A DNA stretch of 64,000 nucleotides, from the NCBI GenBank assembly GCA_013365325.1, contig JABVXV010000249.1, positions 1 to 64,000 on the forward strand, in the 5' to 3' direction. Source of the DNA: Dipetalonema caudispina. Lineage: Eukaryota > Nematoda > Chromadorea > Rhabditida > Onchocercidae. Below, in pieces: positions 38,401 through 51,686 of this stretch (the first letter of the stretch is position 1; each line of letters starts with the position of its first letter). Position numbers and translations under genes: made by a program. The notes beneath the pieces were generated by a model. That model was not told the DNA's origin. It did not search any database and worked only from the letters and a program-made list of their open reading frames with translations.

Positions 38401-41400
38401 GGTTCGACTCATTAACATCGATCGAATTATTGGAGGATTAAGTGAAACAATCGTAACGATACAGGGTGATTTCCCTGTTGTTGTGTTTATTTTGTAATTA
38501 ATTTGATATATTATTGAATTCATTGCAGTATTTTTCACTTATATTCAAAATGCATAGTTACTCGTTGCAGCTTCTCTTTTATGGTCATTTCTAGTGAAAA
38601 AAAAAAATGAAGTTTTGTTAATTTGTAAATTTGGTAAGTCCCTTTCAAAGGATAATGTGATAAGCTCTTTTCCGAGAATTATGGCAAATTAGGGATTACC
38701 TTTTTGTCCTTTATACTACTAATAAAATGAGAAGGACGTGAAGTGAAGGTAGTAGTTGAGACGTTAATGACATGCTGTATAGTTGCTTTAATCCAAAAAT
38801 GATATACAGAGATGTATATCGTCCTCAAAAACTGAGAGAAAGGTTACGTTGGCAAGAGAAACATTATTACATCATGCATTCATCATTTCAAATATCTGCC
38901 AAGAAGTGGGAGCCATTATTATTTCTCTGGCACTTTATATTACTTCTGGCCATAAAATAAAATGGGGTACACATGAAAAAGGCGAAATTGTCGGATTCGT
39001 CATTCAACACATTCACTTTAGTTCAACATTTTCCCAAATTCCATACCTTTTCGGATTTGCTGTCGTGTGACTCTTACAGCACTACATTATTGTGATATTA
39101 CATTCGCAGATATACTTTTTATTACTTTACAATTTTCGTAACTATTTTTTTAATTTTATTACTTTTTCAGTAAGTTCTATATATTATTTTATACTTCATC
39201 AGTTCTGCAGATTTAATAATTTCATATTTGGTTTAGTATGAAATTTACTAAAAAAAATTTAATGTTTTATTTATTTTAGAAAAATAACTCATGTCAATTC
39301 AATAAATTTAATAAATTTTATACAAAATTTTGCATTGTTGATTTCATTATCCATTCAAAAGATTCAATATTTGTCGAAAGCCGAACAATATGAATTTGAT
39401 TCTGGAAGATATGAACTGAAAAATCAACTTTGTTCTAGCTGAATATGGCAAATAAAATTATTATAGTTATGTAGAGATAATTCCGCAAATCCATTCCATG
39501 AATTCAATATTGTTTTTTCCTTTTTGGCATATCTATTCATTCTTTCTCTTTTCTGCTCTTTAATCCATTTCAATCCAATGGAGATCACTTGCAAATGTGA
39601 AATTTCGCTGGGCTAAAAATTTCATTTCGTAGTGGAAACAATAAATTGAGCAGTTGAATGGAAGCTCTCACCATGTTTCCTTCAGTTTGTTAGCATATTT
39701 TCACTTTACTCCGATTATTTTCGCTTCCATCAATCACTTTGAATGACAAATTGCACAATTTGTGAATGGTAAACGATGCCATTGAAGGTGAATATACCTC
39801 ATAGAGGTTGACATGGCAAGATGAAATGACAGTTTTGAATATCATTTCTTCTTTCTATTCTGTTTGAAGTCTTTAATTATATCATGCAAAGAGGAAGAAA
39901 AGGAAAGGTAAAAAAAGATGAAATGGCATTTTGTTAGGCACAATGCTTTTTAATTTTGATCCCTGCAATCAATAAGAAGAAAGAGAAACAGTAGAAGATG
40001 AAAATATTTGGCGTCCTTAATAGGCTGGTTGTAGTCCTGCATTGTTGTGAGTGATTCATTATTTTTGGTGAGTAGAAGATGTGCTTTTCAGAATACTTTA
40101 CTGAATTCAGGTCATATTCTAAATAACTAAGTTTAAATAATTTCTTATGAAATGTAATCTAATGTCATGTCACATTTGATAGCTATCAGCATACTGTTTT
40201 TTTAAGACAGTTATCTTAATTTCTGTTTAAAATTAATTAAGATAAATTTCAGATTGATATTCAATCAATACCATGACCTGCAACATTAACTCGTGTATTA
40301 TTATTATTGTTGGTTAACAGGATGATAAGAATAACAGTGACCATTAGAGTCCTCTATAAATGACCCAAAAAGTTGTTGGGATAAGTAGTAAGTCAAATAA
40401 ACAACTCATTACTGCGAAACTTTTTTAATAAAACTCGAGCAATTAACATAAATGATTTTTGAATCATTCAATGTCACATTGAGTTTTCCATCTTTCTTTG
40501 AGGATCTTTTTGCTTCTAATGAAAGGCTTTAAACGACATTTTTCCATGCCGTAAATAAGTTCCATCTCGACTTCGGAAAAAATGCAATGCTATCAACATT
40601 GGAAGAGATAGGATCATCACTTTAACAGATAATCAAACACTTACAGTAATCCTAGTCATGGCCAGTTCATTGAAGTGTTTTAAAATAGTGATTATCAATG
40701 ACCGTTTGAATTTGTGCTTAAAGAAATGGATGAATGATTTAATGATTTCATTGTTTAATTTTCGAAGTTTTTCTCAGTAGTAGCAACAACAACAACAGTC
40801 GTCGATTGATTTTGTTAATGGTTTCTGTACTTTTGCTGGATCGGTTTACCACGAATTCCACTTCATTGAAAAAAAAAATCGTGATTCTGAATTTCACGCT
40901 AAACAGATTTACTTGCAAAAAATAAATCTGTTCGCGCAAAATGCAACTGTTACAAATAGTGATAATTTGCGAAATGCAAAATGATCATTTTTTTTTTGAA
41001 TTTTCAAGAAGGAACTTTGTTAATTAATCTAATTCATGAGTTTCTATCTTCAGCTATATGAAAACATAAATTTCATACATGAAATTTTCAGTTCACCAAC
41101 AAATTTTTAGACGTGAAAAGTAATCAAATCTATACATTTTATTCACTAAATTATTTCACTTCTTAATCGTTTATCTATTTATATATTACGGAATTCACAG
41201 AAAGCATTAATTTTTTAGTCACGGGACCATCAAATTGTTGTCCACCAATGAAATGGTCATTTGCAACTTGCAGAACACTTTGCACTGTGCCTGGAAATAT
41301 TCCGTTTGCCGTAAGAATATTTCGACTTAGACCGAGAAATAACCTTTTTTTCTGGATGCCATAGTTCGATCTCTGCTGTGGTTATTTTAATCGAAATATC

Positions 41401-42608
41401 AATCTAACACAAGCCAATGATGACACTGTGTCTTCCAACTTCATTTGATGCTTATCTTATTGTGTTTCAGTGACACTATTTGACCTTTACATATTTTGAT
41501 CGTGATCATAATTAATGATCGCCATACCAACAAAGAGAATTATTTTGAAAAAGATTTGTGGATTTCTCGCTTAAATCATCTCAGAAAAATTGCATGCGAA
41601 CCAAAAAACGATTGCGCTAAATTGTCCTACTTGCAATAGCAGCTATTAGAAGTGAGACGTTTTGAAAACGTTGGAAGAGAGATCAAAGAGGTAAGGCAAT
41701 GCAAGAATAACATCGTAAATCAAGTCTGTAGGATGAAATCCGTTGTTCATACAAGAAGAAATAGGGACATTTTCGGATTTTGATTGGCAGCTGAAAACTA
41801 GCAAGTTGATAATTTTCTGCTTCGCACAAAATTAAGTATTAAATGATCAAATTAATTACTCTATGATTTTGTTTTCAGATTTACCCAACCACATTATTAT
41901 TTTTTTATAAGTTTCAGTTTGATAGAATGATTCATCTGTTATTCATATTTCGTTCCTCTTTGATCCATAACTCTCGAATGAACTTAATTTTTAAAGTGTC
42001 TTAAAACTGAAATCAAGAAATGCTGTTTGGGTTCAGGCCAAAAAGTCTGAACAACTGGCATAATATCCATGTGAGAAACATTATTACCAATTAAGCCTTC
42101 GCAGATTTCCACAATAACGGGAAACTGACACCGAAATCTCTCATTTGTCTAAGCAGGTTTCATTTTCGTATTTCTTTTTTTTCCTTGAAAATTTTCATTT
42201 ATATAGGTAATGGTTTCAGCTTATCGTTTCATACATTCTCTTTTTATAGTAATAACATGCAAGCACTATGGATTACATAATAATAATGTAGTAAAAATAT
42301 ATACTAAAAAGGTTTGAGCTCCCCAAAATACAAAAGTTAAAAATATATTTTTACATCAATTTTATGTCTAACTGAAAGACTGCCATTATCGCTGTCTTAT
42401 ATCTTTGTAGGGTAGGAGTTTCGATTTTTCAGTAGTTTTATTTGGCTTTTGTCAATTTTATCATTATTAGTAATTACTTTAGTAATCTTATCAACAATCA
42501 GTGCTTATTCTTGACCATATGATTCACTTCATGTGCTTTTGTACACTGTTGACTTTTCTAATCATATCTGATTACGATCAGTGGAACAATGTTTCCAGGT
42601 GGTTCGGG
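35409..42608. other. Large intergenic region between MALSU1-like and potassium channel genes
   Basis: About 7.2 kb, AT-rich. No exon chain was found. Open frames at 36828-37061, 37207-37461, 38772-39070 and 40748-40939 have no recognisable domain. A roughly 55-codon open stretch on the minus strand near 41180-41345 looks more protein-like in composition but joins to nothing. The right part should contain the channel promoter, and alternative first exons are possible. Confidence 0.5.
35442..35447 (+). terminator. Polyadenylation signal AATAAA of the MALSU1-like gene
   Basis: Canonical AATAAA 34 bases after the stop codon, followed by a T-rich stretch. Its position fits a short nematode 3' UTR. 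Confidence 0.65.
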
Positions 42609-45062
42609 ATGGATAAACGCATTATCTTAAACGTTGGAGGAATAAGATACGAAACTTTTCAAGCAACATTAAAGAAAATTCCGGCTACACGTCTTTCACG
42701 TTTGACGCCATCAGTAGCGAATTTCGATCCATTGCTCAATGAATACTTCTTTGATCGCCATCCAGTTGTTTTTTCTCAAGTATGTTTTGAATAAGAGGAA
42801 ATAAAAAAGTGCGAAAGAAATGGCTCATTCGAATGTCCCATTAAGAAACCGTTTTCAGTAATAGATCATATTTAAAACCTTTTTCACTAGTGCTAACATA
42901 TTTTTTCAAATTATATTCTATTTTTGGTTAAATTATTTAGTAATTCGTTTTTTATAGAATTTGTTTTTTTATTACAGCAAGCAAATTGAACATTTTTTTC
43001 TTCTTTACAAAGCATTGGAATGATTTTAAAAGTATATGTACTGACAAGTGCATATTATATTTATTCATTTGATATCATATCATTTACACAAATACTATCT
43101 CCTGTTGGAGGTAACAAAAAGTTTGAGAGATTTTTTATTCCATCAAATGATTTTTTGCACCTATCTTATTAATATTTCGAAATGTCAGTGGAACAAATCA
43201 AAGAAGTATCTGAAATTTCCATTACTTAATGCTATTTACGATAATATTAAATCGTAATCTCTGTCAATTATATCTGTAATTAAAATATTGTAAGTAATAT
43301 ATTTGTATTTCTGTGCAACTCATATATCATAAATTTCGCAGTTCTGATGATCGCATCACTAAACAAATTTATATAACTTCCGTAATTCTCTTTTTCTTTA
43401 TCTTTATTATTTGTCTTTTACAAGTTTTACTGCACTTTACTCATAATATTTATTTGTTATTCTGAGAAAAGGAAGTCCTTTTGTGATTGCTCCAAAATTG
43501 TCTGAAGTAAATTTGAGAAGTTATGCTCAGAAATTTCGCTTACTAATTGCTAAACAAAGTAGCTTATTAGGTGAAAGTGTTACTTTAATTAGCGATGACA
43601 ATGATAGATTGAAAGAGTAAATAGTACATTTTAAATCCTGGTTTCATTTTATTTTCAGGATAAGACTTTTTGAAGTTTGGTAAATATTCCATCTAAAATC
43701 TGAAAATATTAGAAATTTAAATGTGTCTTTACTTTTTGCTCGAATTTTTGATGACAAAGCACAAGTTGTCTGATCACTAACGTTTAAGAACAGTTTTTTT
43801 TTTTTTTTTTTTTATTTTTTGTTAAATTCTTTCAATGCATTCATATGTTTAATAGACAAAGAATGGTGTTGTTTGTTGCAGATACTTAATTATTATCGCA
43901 CTGGTAAATTGCATTATCCTACCGATGTATGCGGTCCACTATTCGAAGAGGAACTGGAATACTGGGGTCTTGATGCAAATCAGGTTGAGCCTTGTTGCTG
44001 GATGGCTTACACTCAGCACAGGTTAAGTGATTCCAAAGTTCCAATCCTAAATAATTTCTAAAAGAAATAAGGGAAGAAATAGATATTGAATTAGGTAGAA
44101 TGAATGGTTGATATGAGACCTGATATGGTTGATATGATAATTGGAAATGGTAACTGAATGTCAAAGGAGAATGATAGGGATCTAAATTAGTCTGAAAAAT
44201 AGAAACAGTGACAGTTGCTAGATTAGTTTCCTTGAAATTTTCAAAATTTCTCAAATCCATTATTAAAATTAGAAAAAAAAAAAATTATTGACTGGTGGAA
44301 TTGTAGGAATACGCAAGCAACGTTAGCAGTTCTGGATGCATTAGATAATGACTTTAATAAGCATGATGATCCTGACGCACGTGAACATAGTACGATGAAA
44401 AAATTTGGCTGGGAAGAGGAGTATATCCAAGGTCGTATTACTTCTTGGATGAAAGTTAAGCCTAAAGTATGGGCCTTATTCGACGAACCTTATTCATCGC
44501 AAGTTGCAAAGGTATAACTGTCGCAATTCTGGATGAAGAAACTGTATTTCACTAATACTTCGTATTTAGCGATATGTAACAAATGATATTAAATTAAAAG
44601 AACTTTAGTTTACATTAATGCGAAAAATGTAATGAGAGAAGAGTACTGTGCGCCACTTGCAAATATAAGGGATTAAAACGAATGATTCTTCATTGATATT
44701 CATATTTGAGATATATCAAGTTTTTATCATTCAGCATGTTTTCAATGCTTTACTTCAGATAATAGAAGCGATATCGGTATGTTTTATAGTAATCAGTATA
44801 ATATCATTCTGCATGAAAACCCATCCGGATTTCCGTACAGCTGTTCTGTCTGTTGTGAGTATGACGAATGATTATATTGGAATTCAGAAGATATCCTCGG
44901 AACCTCATCCTGCCTTCAGTCAGGTAATTACGACCATTTTCTATGCCATTGAGTGATATAATAATTGAATGACAGTAGTTCGGCTAATTATTGATTGCAT
45001 GCGATACCTATGGCGGTACTGGCTAACACTTTTTTTTTTCACCAACACAGTTGTTATGAATG

Positions 45063-45106
<44 letters not shown>

Positions 45107-47150
45107 GTTATTATTAAAGGAGATATTATTCTTTGTCTTTTATTATTAAAAGAGAAAGGAGAAGCTTACGTCAATTTAGTGGAATTTTCAGATTGAGTAC
45201 CTATGTAATTTGTGGTTTACATTTGAAATAGTTATGAGACTTATATTTTGTCCAAATAAATGGTATTTCTTCAGATCCCCGATTAACAATATCGATTTGG
45301 TTGGTTCTTCCGTCCTGAATTTTCTTTCATTTGTGAAATTCTACTCCCTAATTTTGCATAGAAGTTTCAAAGATTTTCATTCCTAACTGAGCAGTTTCAA
45401 AGATCTTCGAGCGTTTCAATTAACTCATTGGATAACTTGTTCTGACTGATACTTTTTAAATTGGGCTAATTGACCAACCGTTAACGACTTTAAACGAAAA
45501 ATTTGCAACTTTTTATCCATAAAATAATATATTCCTGGTTTTGTTATTTCGCTTTTAAAGATTGCAACGCTTAGTTTTTACATGGACATTGTACTGGTAC
45601 GTATGTTCGATGAAGAAGCGCCAAAGGATGTGGTCGAGTTCCTTTCCATGATCCGTATATTACGATTATTTAAATTAACCCAGCATCATCGAGGTCTTCA
45701 AATACTCATTCATACATTCCGTGCTTCTGCCAAGCAACTCATTCTACTGGTCAGTTCCATTGCAGTTACAAAGAACGTACATAGCCTTTTCTTCTATTAA
45801 ATTTTTTGTTGTCAAAAATCATTTCCAACAGTTTGTATCTATGAGAAATCTAAAAATGTAAAATCCGGAAATTAAGACTTGTGAATGAATACATAAATAA
45901 ATGTCTTGTTGTTAGCGATAAGAGAGAGAGAGAGAGAGAGTTATTCACCCCGCTTAGAAGTATAGAAAAAATGACGTGGAGATACTAATAAGAAAAGATG
46001 TTACTTATGTAACATCAATGTCATACCGTATCAGACAGCGTAATACCGTAATTGTGCTACCATTTTAATTTGACGACAATCTCTTAATTTTAGATGATTG
46101 CTATTTTTGCGAAAAGGAGAGTAACCTAAATCCTTGGAATAATTTTTTGAAAAAACTTCTCCTTTTTAGGTATTTTTTCTTGTGCTTGGAATTGTAATAT
46201 TTGCAACATTGGTATATTATGCGGAAAAACTAGAAAGCAATCCCAACAATCAGTTTGTTAGTATACCGCTCAGCCTGTGGTGGGCAATATGCACAATGAC
46301 TACGGTTGGTACCAACAGTTGTCCCATTTATTTTTACAATACTATATACAGTATCTGCATAGCATATTGTATAGTGTGATCTTAATATGTAGACTGAGAA
46401 GTGAAAATATTATTAATTCCTAATTTAACGCCAATATATCTCACGAACACTTCATTATTTCCTCTCATGACAAACACAAATAATAGAAAGAGTAGTCTTG
46501 ATCCCAGGTGGGTTATGGTGATATGACGCCACAAACATCATTGGGACGTTTGGTGGGAAGTTTATGTGCCGTGATGGGTGTACTAACTATTGCTCTTCCG
46601 GTGCCTGTCATCGTTGGAAATTTCGCGATGTTTTACTCTCATATAGAAGCCCGAGAGAAATTACCAAGGAAGCGTCGACGTATTTTACCCGTTGAAGAGG
46701 TATTGTGTTACTCATTCTAAAGTATCCAATCTTCAAAACCAAAAATTTTGTCACTTCATTTTTATCCGTTGCAAATCTAATCCGCCGTATTCTGTAATAG
46801 GATGAGTGTAGACATTTTTTACAGATTCTAACATTAAAATATTACTGGTAAAAGAAATTTTCATATTTCTCTTGGCAATTCATACAAAACGAAAGCAATT
46901 TTAAGTGTTCAATTAGTCCATATTGAAGAGAAATGTTTGAAATTTCAAGAAAATAAAACTAAATTAAAGAGTTTAACACCGAGAATCAGGAATACACATT
47001 GATTCATCAAACTAATGATTTAAGGTTCGCACGCAAGTACGTCGTATTACAGCGGTTAAAGAAACATCACCAGTGCAACGTCGTTGTACAATAACGTCAC
47101 CGTCACTTCCTCAAAATGATTCTGATTTTCTAAAATATTTCAAAATCTGA
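42609..47150 (+). CDS. Voltage-gated potassium channel, Kv3/Shaw subfamily
   Basis: Nine exons: 42609-42779, 43882-44021, 44307-44511, 44759-44923, 45192-45299, 45561-45749, 46170-46304, 46508-46699, 47025-47150; 476 residues. T1 tetramerisation domain (5-105) with the Zn site His68, Cys74, Cys95, Cys96 of non-Shaker Kv channels. S1 follows the Shaw-type linker [11 protein letters not shown]2, S3 and S4 are complete. The filter is T-T-V-G-Y-G-D (370-376), and the S6 gate motif P-V-P-V-I-V is followed by the basic K-R-R-R cluster. Family knowledge: tetrameric plasma-membrane channels that repolarise nerve and muscle; nematode members include EGL-36 and the SHW proteins. The exact paralogue is undecided. 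S4 has few charges (Arg295, Arg298, Lys301, then Gln304). The filter is split by an intron just before V-G-Y-G. An in-frame upstream Met at 42519 exists, but the AG just before 42600 suggests splicing there. Confidence 0.95.
43793..43813. repeat. Poly(T) tract upstream of channel exon 2
   Basis: A T run of about 21 bases within the first intron of the potassium channel gene. Confidence 0.85.
45065..45115. repeat. (ATT)n trinucleotide microsatellite
   Basis: About fifteen ATT units with one late interruption (ATTGTT), within the intron before channel exon 5, about 75 bases upstream of the splice acceptor. Confidence 0.9.
45921..45940. repeat. (AG)10 dinucleotide microsatellite
   Basis: Ten perfect AG units inside the intron between channel exons 6 and 7. 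Confidence 0.95.
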
Positions 47151-47298
47151 AATGATCAAAGTGAAGTTAGGTAGACAGACCCTCAGTTATGATATACCGC
47201 CGACATGCCCCATAAAAAGGATAATGAACAATCATATCCGTCAAGCAGTTATTGTACCAATTGGATTATGATAAAAGCGTCATTTCAAACTGCATCCA

Positions 47299-47304
47299 AA
47301 TAAA
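47299..47304 (+). terminator. Candidate polyadenylation signal AATAAA of the potassium channel gene
   Basis: First canonical AATAAA after the channel stop codon, about 150 bases downstream and followed by an A run. Confidence 0.5.
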
Positions 47305-47548
47305 AAAATTACCTTTGCTCTTAATTTTTAAGTTATAATTTTCTTTCAGATTTTGTTATCTTTGTGATTTTGAAATTTCACGAAAGTAAAAAACGCTATT
47401 CCCGTTTAGAATTGAATGAGCTGGCTAAAAATGTGGTATTCAGTGCATTTGATTTTTTTTTTTTTTTTTTTTTTGAATCAAAGAATTTCTTAAATAAAGC
47501 AAATTTTTTAAAGGCTGAGAATTTCATTGTATCAGGGAATAACAATTA

Positions 47549-47653
47549 GGGTAGAGTAAAAGTAAGTTTAGTAAGCATCCTTTTTATATAGGGTAGAGTA
47601 AAAGTAAGTTTAGTAAGCATCCTTTTTATACAATATAAAAAGGATGCTTACTA
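47549..47653. repeat. 42-bp tandem duplication ending in a 20-bp perfect hairpin
   Basis: A 42-base unit beginning gggtagagtaaaagtaag starts at 47549 and again at 47591. The first 40 bases are identical in both copies. The end of copy 2 (47611-47630) is then followed, after a 3-base loop (47631-47633), by its exact reverse complement (47634-47653). The near-identity implies a recent event. The structure resembles a fold-back or the terminal inverted repeat of a small non-autonomous element, but no transposase or target duplication is seen. Confidence 0.9.
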
Positions 47654-50562
47654 ATACAGCACGGGAAAACTTATTTATCAGATAAATCATAATTCTTGTT
47701 TGTGGAGCAAATACTTAAATTGTTCAGTCCGACCAAATATACGCAATAGAAAACGTCCTCCTAATTTCTAATTAAAACATTAAGTAAAAATTTGCTCTCA
47801 TATTCCCCACAATTTTTGAAATTTATGATTTTCTTCAAATTTTGACGTTTTGGAAATTCCAAAATCTAATGAATAATTAAGTAATTTTCTGAAGAATTCA
47901 GAGCAAAATATTTGCAATAATTATGCAAATAGATGTTTAAGTTTTGCTTTTCATATATATTTTAATTAATTTAAGTTTTCTTCTCAGTTTCTACTTTTCA
48001 TATCAACGTCTTAGCTGATTTGAAATATCAAAAGCAAACTAAACGCGTAGGAGTTCATTGAAATTCCGGAAAGCATTACCTTTTTAGACTGAAGTTCATA
48101 CTTTGCAGTTTAAACGATTCGTCGACCATGGATAATTGATTTTAATCAGAAAATGGATCATTAGACATAAACGGTAATTCATCATTGGTATGCATCGCAT
48201 GCATAAAGTAGAAAAGTTCCGATCGTGAATATCTGTAAATTTAACACTCCACTAAAATTACTCATTCTAAGTTCTGGTAGGAAGTGACTATTGAACTGAA
48301 TGCTGTAAGGAATCAGAGGTGAATTTTCGACTAAAATATTCCAAGTATGAAAAAAGTAAAGGCGAACAATTCAGTTTCCATTATAACGGACAAAACTTAG
48401 TCCATCGGAAATTTGGCAAGGTTTAAGAGGTTTAAGCATTTCTCTCACTATGATGCTTACTCCTGCCATATTGGTTATTCTTGTTCAGTCTTAATTCTAC
48501 GCCTTATAATCTAACTTTTCTAAGGAGAAATGGACCCAGGTAAAAATTGGAATGTTAAAAGTTAAGTAAAATAAGTAGAATATTGAAGACTGACCTCGAG
48601 CATAATTGATGATGCGCTGTTGTCAAAGAGATGTTTCCGCTTAAAGCGCTACATTTAATCAACCTACCAAAAAAGTACAAAGGTTATTAGAAATCATTCA
48701 CTTAGTTGAAGCAGTCTTCCGAATTTTTGCCCCATGAATGCAATTTAACTTATTACTTCCATCTTCTTCCTTGCTTTTTCTATTCTCACACTACCTATGA
48801 TTTAGGCGCTCTTGTCTATTTATTGTATTTCTCAAGGATGCAAATTACTTCAATGATGCAAAGATTGCAGTTTTTGCCGAACTAACCACTTCAGTCGTCT
48901 ACGGAAGATGAATTTCGTTGAGAAGATTGCAACAAATAGCATTGCTGTTCCAATGCCACAAAGTATATATGTTAACAACGTATAAAACTTCACTTAAAAG
49001 TAGAAGATCCGTTTGAGTTTCAATTTCAAAATACTTTAGATATTAAACGATAAATTTGTCACATCATCAAAATGTCTTTTTTTGTTGTTAATGGCTGAAT
49101 AATTACACAAGGATTATATTTAAACTATAGTTCTCGTTTTATGTAAAATACTAAAGAGCATTGGCTGCAAATCTGTTACATATATCGAGAAATACTAAGG
49201 TAATTTGCACTGTAGATCATTGATCGTTGGCATTTTATATTTAATATTTCGAAAGTTTAAATTACTAATAACCTATGAAGTCACTGAGGGATGAAATCAC
49301 TTAGCAAGTTCATTATTATGTCTTGCGAACACTTTTTTATTAAGTATGCATCCCATTTGCGATTTTCCGTAAGGATATATCGCGACCGAAAAAAGATCGG
49401 ACAACTTGACATATTTACTAAACAGTACGCACATGTTTATCCATTTACACTACTAACCCCTAACTATTTACTTCATTTAGAAAGAATCACCAGAATAGGA
49501 AATTAAACCGGTAGTAGGCATCCGGTACACTGCACAAGTGGCACAGTGTTAGGATAGTGGTACGGACGAGTACGAATGTGTTTACATATACTACTACAAA
49601 TAAATCAGTGAATGAATACACACTTTGGGACATTTCAGTTCAACATTATTCGGGAAACAGCGAATGGAAAAACCAACGCAAATCAGTCCAAAAGTCTGAA
49701 AATCATTTCAGACGAATAGTTGATGTATAGTATAAGAGTTAACCATACTTGGGCATAATACTATGCTTGCCAATAATTAAGTCATTTAATAATTTAGCAG
49801 TTATCGAAATTTTTGAATATTGTGTATGTGGTAATGGAACATCAGTTCTGGAATTGTATGCCGGGGAAGGCCAAACTACAAACAACGTGGAGAAAATTCA
49901 CGACGCCAGCCGTTTAATTAATATTTATTTTGATCCACCTGTTGATTAAATTGACCAATGTGCAATGTTCAGCAGAATTTCGCTATACCGATTAGTGATA
50001 AATCAATTTAAATATCAATGAAAAGGCACAAAAACTCGAAATCAATGATGTAATGTGAAAAAAATTACTCTCCGATGTTCCTTCCTACGTCATTTTCACT
50101 TTGTTAATTTATCATCATTTTTTCTCCCATCACTGAGCGGTGATGAATTAAGAATAATGAGTCTATCTTGAAAACTGCTCAACAAGTGATGAAGAAACTA
50201 CTTATTAGTCTAATTAGCAGATGATAAATTAGATAGCCATGAAATAGGTCTACAGTAATTAAAGATTTGAGAATAGATGTGGATTGATAATGTGAACAGT
50301 CGTAAACATAATTATGCATATAGACTCTATTGAATTTACTCTCTTATGCCTTATAGTCGAAACTTCCGTGAATTGAAAAAGATCAGTTTGCGCCTCTTCT
50401 TAGCACATGAAATAAGTTTTAGTGACACTTACGAACTCCAATATTTTCAGCAAAATTGTTGTCTCTTTCAGAAAGTTGAAAATAATGCGAACTGTTGCTG
50501 ATATTGTCATTCTTCAAATAATGCCCATACAGACTGAGATACAAATTGGGAAAAAGAATTTA

Positions 50563-50624
50563 TGTGACGTGACGTAGTGTGATGTGATGTGACGTGACGT
50601 GACGTGATGTAGTGTGATGTGATC
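50563..50624. repeat. GTGAY (GTGAC/GTGAT) pentamer minisatellite
   Basis: About twelve pentamers alternating GTGAC and GTGAT, interrupted twice by GTAGT. The phrase gtagtgtgatgtgat occurs twice, so a higher-order duplication of pentamer blocks is visible. Confidence 0.9.
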
Positions 50625-51680
50625 ACAGTTCTGTTTGCATCAATCTTTCAATTTCATCAATGTTTTGGAGAACGAATAGAAATAGTGAGTGAAATGAAAA
50701 GACTCTCTCTTTCTACCAATTCTAATTTCAAATTCCAATTTAACTCGAACCAAAAATGGACTCGCTCGAAACATTATGCCATTCTCTCTCGGTCGATTCC
50801 GATTAGCAACTTTTTACAAATGATTATGTTAATATATTTTTGGTTTACAAGCAAATTTGCACTTTTCTTTGGCAATTTTTACTAAAAACGAAATAAAACC
50901 CGGGAAATCTTATCGAAATTCAACAGCATTTGAGAGTAATTCTAATACTGATTGCACAGATTGTAGAAATTGTTTATCCTATGAATAATTATCACTGTCC
51001 GAATGATGAAATTACGCTTTGATGGCAATTTCTTTGATTACCATTTGGCTTTGTAAAGATAAATTAAATTGATTATTCGTTATTAGTTATCCGAGGGTTC
51101 AAAATCACACTCATCCCACACTTAATCATTTTAGAAAATACTATTTTATATCTTTCTTATTTAGCTTCTTCCTATAGAGACAAATCACCGGATTGATGAG
51201 TTTAAATTCAAAGATTATGAATCTCTGATGAGATGTCTTTTTTCAAGAAGAAACTCCAAAGGGGAAATAAAAACATTTAATTAATTATTGTATTGAAGCA
51301 ATGGTCAGAAAGAGTGATAAGATCAGGAAGATTTGAAATTGACGGAGGGTTATTTGATGATTCAATAATTTATTTTAAAGTGCTTACATATAGCTTAATA
51401 TCATTTTTATCGTTTGTTTTGATGGAATTCAACAACTTTTAATTAATTAATTAATCCCTTTCTATGTATTCTGTATGTGTGGAAGTGCACAATTGCTTTT
51501 AGTGTATGATATCGTGAATGAGAGTATTTTTATTTCATTTAAATGGCAATAATGACTGTTTATCGCACGTTGAGATAGTTCGTACGTCACTTTATCCATT
51601 GATTAGAGGGATTGATAGGTATATAGATGAAAGGGAGGAGGCAGAGAGAAATGTTGAGATGCATTTTTAGTAAAATGAAG

Positions 51681-51686
51681 TTTATT
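51681..51686 (-). terminator. Candidate polyadenylation signal of the PAN-domain gene
   Basis: AATAAA on the minus strand about 205 bases after the proposed stop at 51891. If used, the reading frame at 51694-51906 would be 3' UTR. Confidence 0.4.

Noticed and set aside
47453..47474. Poly(T) tract as a possible retroposon tail on the minus strand
   Set aside because: No coding remnant or target-site duplication is visible beside it.
49749..49949. Plus-strand frame with a mildly acidic, protein-like middle
   Set aside because: It starts without an ATG, has no flanking exon chain and no family resemblance.
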